This document shows, in pieces, positions 1-4,905 of a stretch of DNA of 5,788 nt. Position 1 is the stretch's first letter. Each line of letters starts with the position of its first letter. This DNA is from CAYNYI01 sp964401455 (lineage in GTDB: Bacteria > Fibrobacterota > OXYB2-FULL-49-7 > CAYNYI01): assembly GCA_964401455.1 (NCBI GenBank), contig CAYNYI010000143.1, forward strand, positions 1 to 5,788. The letters are read 5' to 3'. Position numbers and translations under genes: made by a program. The notes under the pieces are model-generated. The model searched no databases and was not told where the DNA came from. It saw only the letters and a program-made list of their open reading frames with translations.

Positions 1-1777
1 CGGCAAGCTGTTTGGCCTTCTCATACATCTCATTAGGAGTAAATGCTTTTTCCACTTCCACGTCTTCGTCAAATACACGCACTCCGTATCTTTTGTAAAG
101 CTTCTCAAGGTTTTTGCGTTTATAATAGTTACCGTATATACCGAGAAGATGCTTACGTATTTTTTGTTTTACTTCGCTGAAATCTTTGTATGAACCGTCT
201 TTATTCTCATAAAGTTCTTTATTAAAGTCGTAGTGTTCTTTCATTATTTTTTCAGGAATAATATAATCTGCGGCTGCTTCCCCGGCCACTTCTGAAAACT
301 CGGCAGGCTTTCCGTTGACCTTATATTTTTCTTTGTTATCTTCATAATATTTCTTTATTTTCCTGCGGTCTATTCCATAGAATTTGTCAAAGTAGTCATT
401 TTTGTAAACAAATCCGATAATCTCTTTATCCATGTCTTCTACTTTTTTGCGAAGGTCAGGATTATCATCAAGGTAATTTTTTTCTTTAGCTATGCGGGAG
501 TATATTACAATCGGAGCGTAAAAGTTAACAAATAATTCCTTACGCCCTGATTTTGTCTTGTACTTTGCTTTCTGAGCATCCGGCGCAAAATATAGCAATG
601 AGGCGAGGTTATCTACCGTCACCTCCTTTCCGTCAATTTTGCCGACAACATAATCACCTGGAGCATCTTCCGATTTTTTATTTTTCACTTCTTTTTTTAT
701 GGCATCTTTCACTTCTTCGAAAGACAACTGTTTTTTTTCAGGTATTTCAGATACTTTAAATAAATAATAGTCAAAAGTTCCATCGTCTTTCTTTATTTCG
801 ACAACAGTGCTTACTGTACCTTCCTTAAGGTACTTGAGTCGACCGTAAAGGTCCACATCACTCCCTTGTATTTTTTCAGTACCACCGTATTTTCTGACTT
901 TTAATCCTTCAATTAACCCGGAAGCCTTTTTTGCCTCTTTATCGAAAGCCTCAGGGCTATCTTTCAGTATATTTCTAGCCTTTACGGCAAGAGAGCGGGT
1001 TTCATAACGTAAAGCCTTCCCCAAAACAAAGGGAACATCGAAATATTTCTTTTGATCAGCCTCATAAGCGTCTTTCAATTCTGACTCTTTCACCTCCGGA
1101 TTATACGGAGTGTACTCATAATGCATGCGTTTTTTTGCTCTGGCGAGTATTATGTCATTAGCTTTTTTGCGGAAGTTTCTGAGATAATCATATTTGACTC
1201 TTTTTTCATCAAAATCAACCGGCTCTCCTCCGCGATTTACATGTTCCTTCGACCAAAGTGTATCATAGTATTCTTTAAGATCAACATCTTCATTTTCTAT
1301 CAGGAGATCAGCGAGAACATCCGTACGAACGTTCTTAAAAGGAAGAAGGGAGTCTGACTTTCCGGAAGCTGAAGTGTCTTCAGATTTGTAAAGATATTTT
1401 TCCCGGTTTTTCCGATAGAAATCCATAAGTTCGGTTTCAGTGAATCCGCAGTTTACGTCAACCACTTTACGTCTGTAATCCTCTGCGATCATTCTGTCCG
1501 AATAATATTCGATAAAATCCCGTAGATCCGGATCACGGTGGAGCTTTATGGATTTTCCGGCAAGATAATGAACCTGACGGTTAATTGACGTTAATACAAA
1601 TGAGGTCTTCTTATTTTTTATCGCAACGGAATCCCCCGTATTCCCTACGGCAGAATCCAATTCTGATTTATAAATTTTTAAACCGCGTGCTCTTGCTACG
1701 AGATCTTCGTCTCTTACGCAGGCAGATAGTACCATCATAATAACCGCGGATGCAATAACGGTTTTAAAAGACTTCAT
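1..1777 (-). CDS. PpiC/SurA-like peptidyl-prolyl isomerase-family lipoprotein (3' end beyond window)
   Basis: The frame is open from an ATG at 1777 to the left edge, giving 592 codons without a stop, so the C-terminus is missing. The N-terminus is a lipoprotein signal: MKSFK, a hydrophobic stretch, then lipobox LSAC with Cys20. The mature protein should therefore be lipid-anchored in the envelope, facing the periplasm. Residues about 30-130 and 377-488 each read like SurA-type N-terminal chaperone segments (a short 'GxxxxxxEL/VDNL' strand-helix, then charged helices ending in 'YRKNREKYL' or 'YYEDNKEKYKV'). Residues about 250-345 follow the parvulin pattern (helix, GG at 298-299, LKEGTVS at 317-323, 'YYLFKV' at 337-342, then FEEVK at 353-357). 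The usual parvulin histidines are absent, so a chaperone role may fit better than catalysis. The start is supported by GGGAGAG at 1785-1791, seven bases upstream. It follows the STAS gene by 23 bases. Fold assignment is by pattern only; the exact family is uncertain. Confidence 0.8.
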   Translation of the reverse strand, partial: MKSFKTVIASAVIMMVLSACVRDEDLVARARGLKIYKSELDSAVGNTGDSVAIKNKKTSFVLTSINRQVHYLAGKSIKLHRDPDLRDFIEYYSDRMIAEDYRRKVVDVNCGFTETELMDFYRKNREKYLYKSEDTSASGKSDSLLPFKNVRTDVLADLLIENEDVDLKEYYDTLWSKEHVNRGGEPVDFDEKRVKYDYLRNFRKKANDIILARAKKRMHYEYTPYNPEVKESELKDAYEADQKKYFDVPFVLGKALRYETRSLAVKARNILKDSPEAFDKEAKKASGLIEGLKVRKYGGTEKIQGSDVDLYGRLKYLKEGTVSTVVEIKKDDGTFDYYLFKVSEIPEKKQLSFEEVKDAIKKEVKNKKSEDAPGDYVVGKIDGKEVTVDNLASLLYFAPDAQKAKYKTKSGRKELFVNFYAPIVIYSRIAKEKNYLDDNPDLRKKVEDMDKEIIGFVYKNDYFDKFYGIDRRKIKKYYEDNKEKYKVNGKPAEFSEVAGEAAADYIIPEKIMKEHYDFNKELYENKDGSYKDFSEVKQKIRKHLLGIYGNYYKRKNLEKLYKRYGVRVFDEDVEVEKAFTPNEMYEKAKQLA

Positions 1778-1800
1778 ACTATGACTCTCCCGGATAAGTT

Positions 1801-2154
1801 TTAAAGTGTTTTTAATGCGTCTTCAAGTGTATCGTGTATCTCAAGAAGAGAATTGGCCCCGATTATTTCTATAATTTCATATACATTTTCATTAACATTT
1901 GTAATCATAAACCTGCCGCCCTTTTCTCCGGCTATTTTTGAAAAATGCAGAAGAATTCCAAGCCCGGTAGAATTAACATAGCGCAAATCAGAGAAATCCG
2001 CTATAATGAACACAAAACCTTCTTGAAATTTGCTCATAATGTTTTCAAGAACAGACTCCACATTAGTTGCATCGAGGTCTCCGTGAAATTCCACGATTTC
2101 GGCGTCCTCCCGGCCTTCAACAGGCTTGAACTGGAGATCAATTTGATTTGCCAT
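1801..2154 (-). CDS. STAS-domain anti-anti-sigma factor-like protein (SpoIIAA/RsbV family)
   Basis: This is a 117-residue single-domain STAS protein, the usual length for SpoIIAA/RsbV. It shows the family layout: beta strand 'AEIVEFHGDLDATNVE' at 18-33, the hydrophobic strand 'FVFIIADFSDL' at 47-57, then the signature loop YVNSTGLG at 59-66. Ser62 aligns with the serine phosphorylated in SpoIIAA (Ser58) and RsbV (Ser56); the usual preceding Asp is Asn here. In the family, the unphosphorylated form binds the cognate ATPase kinase and releases its target, and phosphorylation blocks this. By context the partner is one of the two ATPase domains encoded just upstream. The ATG at 2154 lies four bases after the preceding stop, with AGAGGA at 2163-2168 eight bases upstream. 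The target (sigma factor or other output) is not in the window. Confidence 0.93.
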   Translation of the reverse strand: MANQIDLQFKPVEGREDAEIVEFHGDLDATNVESVLENIMSKFQEGFVFIIADFSDLRYVNSTGLGILLHFSKIAGEKGGRFMITNVNENVYEIIEIIGANSLLEIHDTLEDALKTL

Positions 2155-2158
2155 GCCG

Positions 2159-2962
2159 TCAGTCCTCTCTTGTTTTTTTTATTTTAACAATTATTTCATT
2201 ACCGACTATATCAAAATCTGTTTTGGTCGCGAGCATCTTTATAAGATCAATTCCTCTTCCCCTCATGGCATTAGGGTCGGGATCACGGGGTCTTTCATCG
2301 TCCATAAGAAACTTTCTTATCCTGTTAATGCCTTCAGGCGTAGTGTCACTAAGCCTGCTTCTCACGGAAATCTCAAGAAGAGTTTTATTCACGAATATCT
2401 CGATTTTGACAAAAGCACCTTCAGATGTATCTCCATGTTCAATCCCGTTGTTACAAACCTCATCAACGAGGGTCTCCAGCCTGAAAGAATCTTTGCGGGA
2501 ATAACCTTTTCGCTCTGCTACTCTAGAAACCAGCTGTCGAACCGCGGGAACATATTTAAGGTCGGCGGGCATGGCGATACGAATGGGCTGATTTATAAAT
2601 TCGTTGTCCCAGTTATATTTCATTACCGCAGAACGTATATTCGAAAAAAAATTAAAGATCCTGTCGGCTCCCATCATATTCAACTTGAGCTTAAGCTCCG
2701 TATTGATTCCGACAATAACCATATTGCCGTTTTCTTCCCGTAGCCTTTTTTTACAGCCTATCAACTCACCGAACGCAGGGCTCGAAATAAAATCAGACTT
2801 GCTCAGATCCGCGATTATAAGTACCCTGTGCTCAGCTATACTGTCGTTTACACTTTGCATAATAACGTCTACACTGTCAGCGCCCATAGCGCCGATGAAT
2901 TCAATAATCTGAATACGGCTGTCAATCTCACATTCCCGGCGGAGTATTTTAAGACGGCCCAT
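2159..2962 (-). CDS. STAS-GHKL ATPase fusion protein (antagonist domain joined to RsbW-like kinase domain)
   Basis: This 267-residue protein joins two partner-switching modules that are usually separate polypeptides. Residues about 10-115 form a STAS domain: strand 'RVLIIADLSKSDF' at 46-58 and loop FISSPAFG at 58-65, in which Ser61 aligns with the SpoIIAA phosphoserine. Residues about 125-267 form an HATPase_c_2 domain like RsbW/SpoIIAB. Its N box reads ETLVDEVCNNGIEHG at 163-177, keeping Glu168 and Asn172, and a glycine-rich lid box RGRGIDLI lies at 234-241. The expected DxGxG-like box is missing: residues 200-206 read VRSRLSD. ATP binding or kinase activity may therefore be altered. The ATG directly abuts the stop of the preceding ATPase gene, and GGAGGA at 2971-2976 is eight bases upstream, giving a strong start. 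The ATPase half is clearly homologous to the upstream neighbour. I infer a cytoplasmic regulator; its target is unknown. Confidence 0.9.
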   Translation of the reverse strand: MGRLKILRRECEIDSRIQIIEFIGAMGADSVDVIMQSVNDSIAEHRVLIIADLSKSDFISSPAFGELIGCKKRLREENGNMVIVGINTELKLKLNMMGADRIFNFFSNIRSAVMKYNWDNEFINQPIRIAMPADLKYVPAVRQLVSRVAERKGYSRKDSFRLETLVDEVCNNGIEHGDTSEGAFVKIEIFVNKTLLEISVRSRLSDTTPEGINRIRKFLMDDERPRDPDPNAMRGRGIDLIKMLATKTDFDIVGNEIIVKIKKTRED

Positions 2963-3436
2963 TTATATGCTCCTCCGGTTAGAGGATTCATTATCCTCTT
3001 TATACCTGACAACGCTTACTTTTGTGACATTGTCATCACTCTGAATAAAGTTAACACTGTCTGCAAGCAATCTGACAATATCCAGGCCTCCGCATTTATC
3101 TTTTATCCGGCCGCTTTCACAGTCCTGTTCCAGAATATCCCTCAGTTTCCGGACTTTATCTGCATCTCCTCCTTCGTCCCGGATCTCAATCTCGCACCGG
3201 TCTTTATAAACATTTATTTTGAAATGGACATTGGAGTCTATCTTGCCGGAACCGTGTATTATGGCATTGCTGTAGATCTCATCAACAACGACTTCGGTTC
3301 TAAAGGCATACTTTCTTGTAAAGTCATTGGCAAGAGTCAAGTCGGCCATAAATCCCCTCAAGGGGGGGATAAACGAAGAATCCGCGGGACAGGTTATTTC
3401 TATTGAGCTTAAAGGTTTTACTTCTTTATCTTTCAT
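2963..3436 (-). CDS. RsbW/SpoIIAB-type GHKL ATPase (anti-sigma factor / serine kinase family)
   Basis: This 157-residue HATPase_c_2 protein has about the length of RsbW or SpoIIAB. The N box is EVVVDEIYSNAIIHG at 48-62, with Glu53, Asn57 and His61. The G1 region reads IRDEGG at 85-90, preserving Asp87 and the following glycines, and the lid region is KCGGLDIVRLL at 114-124. These features suggest that it binds ATP. In this family the protein phosphorylates a serine on a STAS partner and sequesters a target, classically a sigma factor. Two STAS domains are encoded immediately downstream, so they are the obvious candidate substrates. The start lies three bases after the previous stop with only a weak ribosome binding site, which suggests translational coupling. 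A run of seven G (3362-3368 on the plus strand) sits near the 5' end of the gene. Family assignment is firm; anti-sigma function is inferred. Confidence 0.88.
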   Translation of the reverse strand: MKDKEVKPLSSIEITCPADSSFIPPLRGFMADLTLANDFTRKYAFRTEVVVDEIYSNAIIHGSGKIDSNVHFKINVYKDRCEIEIRDEGGDADKVRKLRDILEQDCESGRIKDKCGGLDIVRLLADSVNFIQSDDNVTKVSVVRYKEDNESSNRRSI

Positions 3437-3439
3437 TGA

Positions 3440-3766
3440 TTATTTTTCGCCATGAAGAATGTAGGCTTCCTCGGCTGAATCAAAAATTCCTTTTTTAACC
3501 GATACTTCAACAAAGCGCCCGACTATAGAAGCCAGACTTGAAAAGCTCAGAGTTTCTTCAAGCTTTTCTGAAAGCTGCATTTTACCAGCATCTTTTTCTG
3601 AAGCATCACGGAGGTTATCAAGGATACACTCCATAACATACATAATCTCACCATAGGTTAGATTATTGTTCCTGTACCGGGAAAAGTTTTCTATCCCCTC
3701 AAGAATATTTCCTTTGAGCTTGTCGAATTCTTCTTTTGAGTCAAAAACATTGTTGTAGCCGGCCAT
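3440..3766 (-). CDS. Small helical protein of unknown function, first gene of the partner-switching cassette
   Basis: I do not recognise this 108-residue protein. It has no signal peptide and no membrane segment. It is rich in Glu, Lys, Asp and Ser and reads as mostly alpha-helical, with likely helices around residues 10-30, 38-58, 63-90 and 97-105. There is one cysteine (Cys47). No catalytic motif, DNA-binding helix-turn-helix or STAS/ATPase signature is evident. It is probably real: the ATG at 3766 has a strong ribosome binding site (AGGGGG on the minus strand, six bases upstream), and its stop is only three bases before the ATPase gene. Being first in a cassette of partner-switching genes, it may be a regulator, adaptor or target of the ATPase, but that is inference from position only. 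Confidence 0.75.
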   Translation of the reverse strand: MAGYNNVFDSKEEFDKLKGNILEGIENFSRYRNNNLTYGEIMYVMECILDNLRDASEKDAGKMQLSEKLEETLSFSSLASIVGRFVEVSVKKGIFDSAEEAYILHGEK

Positions 3767-3772
3767 AAAGGT

Positions 3773-3778
3773 CCCCCT
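3773..3778 (-). promoter_or_regulatory. Strong ribosome binding site of the 108-residue gene
   Basis: The minus strand reads AGGGGG six bases before the ATG at 3766. It fixes the start of the first gene after the intergenic gap and contrasts with the weak site of the following ATPase gene. Confidence 0.6.
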
Positions 3779-3821
3779 TTATTACGGGTTTAGGTCATAT
3801 CATGTTTTATAATATATTTAA

Positions 3822-3844
3822 TTACCGGGTTATTTCGCCAGTAA
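3822..3844. repeat. Imperfect inverted repeat, possible operator or weak hairpin
   Basis: On the plus strand TTACCGG (3822-3828) is separated by nine bases from CCAGTAA (3838-3844). The arms pair over seven positions with one non-Watson-Crick (G-T type) position. On the minus strand the repeat is followed by an AT-rich tract rather than a clean T run, so a terminator is only a weak possibility. An operator upstream of the next operon is an alternative. Confidence 0.25.
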
Positions 3845-3889
3845 ATTTCTCCTAACCTCATGCAAATGATTTCAGCGGGATAAACCTGA

Positions 3890-4606
3890 TTACTCTTCTT
3901 CAGAAGACTCTTCAAATTGAATGGATTCTTCGAATCCTTTTGGAATAAAATGATTTGAACGCTGCTCGATTTTACCGGAGCCCTTGACCACCAACCCGGA
4001 GATAGCTCCGTCAATTTTATCAAACAAACCATCGGAGATATCTCTGAACATATCCTCAATCATGATCCTGCGTTTTTCGGCTGTAAGGACATGTCTGTCT
4101 TCCGGATCCCCGAACCCGGTATATCCGAAATATTTTCTACTGGTGAAAAGCATGTTTTCTCCCGCGTACCGGACTACCGCTTCTTTGGCATCAAGCACCT
4201 CAAGCGATACCGACATTTCATATTCGGTATATGAGAAAGGCAGTATATAAAAATAGCGCGCCGGTTTTATTTTTATCCGGTTGACTCTGCACCCCACAAT
4301 CATCCTGTGCTTTTCTTTTTCATAAATTTTCTGTGCTTCCTGCATATTCAAATAGCGGCTGGCCACTATCCCTCTTCCGAAGACTTTTTCCACTTCAAAC
4401 TTATTGGCACATATCCAGTCCGGCTTAAGGTTGAAGTGCCTCCTGAGCATCTGATCAAAAGTAGATTCATAAGTTTCATTGTAAGGAACATCCACACCTA
4501 GAAACATTATTCTCATCTTGGGCAAAAGAGCGTGGGCGTATCCCGAAAGCATAAGGACAACAAAACTGATAGTCGATAATATTCTGAACATCCTGTGATT
4601 TTTCAA
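3890..4606 (-). CDS. Exported protein of unknown function with a CsgG/FlgT-like pattern, coupled to FhlB
   Basis: This 238-residue protein has an N-terminal signal peptide: basic MKNHRMFR, hydrophobic core at about 9-22, and probable cleavage after Ala-His-Ala at 24-26. It is therefore probably periplasmic or outer-membrane associated; no lipobox cysteine is present. The mature part alternates strands and helices: RIMFLGVDV at 32-40, a helix with 'FDQMLRRHF' at 50-58, the strand RMIVGCRVNRIKI at 101-113, and 'MSVSLEVLDAKEAVV' at 131-145. This order resembles the CsgG/TolB-N-like fold seen in CsgG and the FlgT middle domain, but I cannot confirm it. The tail is acidic (FEESSEEE). The start chosen is TTG at 4606, which overlaps the FhlB stop as TTGA and has GGAG ten bases upstream. 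An ATG at 4591 is the alternative and still leaves a signal peptide. Linkage to FhlB suggests a role in flagellar or envelope assembly; this is inference. Confidence 0.75.
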   Translation of the reverse strand: MKNHRMFRILSTISFVVLMLSGYAHALLPKMRIMFLGVDVPYNETYESTFDQMLRRHFNLKPDWICANKFEVEKVFGRGIVASRYLNMQEAQKIYEKEKHRMIVGCRVNRIKIKPARYFYILPFSYTEYEMSVSLEVLDAKEAVVRYAGENMLFTSRKYFGYTGFGDPEDRHVLTAEKRRIMIEDMFRDISDGLFDKIDGAISGLVVKGSGKIEQRSNHFIPKGFEESIQFEESSEEE

Positions 4607-4905
4607 TTTCTGGAATCTCCTCCGGCGGCGGTATTCATTTTATAAACAAAAGCGAGGAGTTCCGCCACAACACTATAAAGCTCCTCCGGTATTTCTTCAT
4701 CAAAATCTATCTTATATAACATCCCTACAAGATCAGGATCTTCTTTTATCGGAACACCGTTCTCTTTTGCCAGCTCAATTATCTGCTTAGCAACCTCCCG
4801 CTCACCTTTTGCGCTAAGTCGCGGAGCACTGTCTTTATCTTCTCTGTATGAAAGAGCTACAGCCCTTTCATAATCCCGGCGCGGTGCGTTCCCTTTATCA
4901 TTCAT
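4603..4905 (-). CDS. FhlB: stand-alone FlhB C-terminal-domain homologue (type III export switch family)
   Basis: This 100-residue protein matches the cytoplasmic C-domain of FlhB/EscU/YscU without the membrane domain. Family landmarks are AVALSY at 15-20, 'DKDSAPRLSAKG' at 23-34, the helix 'VAKQIIELAKENGVPI' at 38-53, EDPDLVGMLY at 55-64, and 'EEIPEELYSVVAELLAFVY' at 70-88. FlhB is the flagellar export gate component that autocleaves at NPTH to switch substrates. The equivalent position here (about residues 10-14, RDYER-like) lacks NPTH, so this protein should not self-cleave and may resemble the already released FlhB fragment. This is typical of the FhlB group. Its ATG overlaps the FliK-like stop as ATGA, and no strong ribosome binding site is nearby, so translational coupling is likely. 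The FliK neighbour supports a flagellar export role. Confidence 0.9.
   Translation of the reverse strand: MNDKGNAPRRDYERAVALSYREDKDSAPRLSAKGEREVAKQIIELAKENGVPIKEDPDLVGMLYKIDFDEEIPEELYSVVAELLAFVYKMNTAAGGDSRN
4617..4620 (-). promoter_or_regulatory. Ribosome binding site supporting the TTG start of the exported-protein gene
   Basis: The minus strand reads GGAG with ten bases before TTG at 4606; the downstream ATG at 4591 has no comparable site. The spacing is slightly long, so the start choice is favoured but not certain. Confidence 0.4.

Larger units (their letters stand above)
3767..3889 (-). promoter_or_regulatory. Intergenic gap with probable promoter/operator region of the partner-switching operon
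   Basis: This 123-base AT-rich gap is the only sizeable non-coding stretch in the window and separates the flagellar genes from the partner-switching genes. It contains -10-like AT tracts on the minus strand (TATATT at 3811-3816, TATAAA at 3806-3811). No good -35 hexamer lies at 16-18 bases, and no -24/-12 sigma-54 or flagellar sigma-28 pattern was seen. It also holds an imperfect inverted repeat and a pair of near-identical short repeats, listed separately. Calling it a promoter region rests mainly on position. Confidence 0.35.

Noticed and set aside
553..1357. Short plus-strand open frames within the lipoprotein gene
   Set aside because: The minus strand is continuously open for 592 codons with a lipoprotein signal; these are shadows.
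2153..2743. Long plus-strand open frame (196 codons) opposite the STAS-ATPase fusion
   Set aside because: It is the antisense shadow of a clearly recognised gene, has no protein family features, and all supported genes are on the minus strand.
2828..3406. Plus-strand open frame (192 codons) across the two ATPase genes
   Set aside because: It lies antisense to two genes with intact GHKL motifs. Its composition is Phe/Ile/Asn-rich as expected of an antisense frame, and there is no supporting start context.
3822..3844. Inverted repeat as an intrinsic terminator of the flagellar genes
   Set aside because: The stem is only seven pairs with one weak pair and is followed by mixed A/T rather than a T run, so it is kept only as a repeat.
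3790..3861. 23-codon minus-strand open frame in the intergenic gap, possible leader peptide
   Set aside because: No ribosome binding site precedes its ATG, there is no run of regulatory codons, and no attenuator-like hairpin with a T run follows. It is the tail of a longer shadow frame of the upstream gene.
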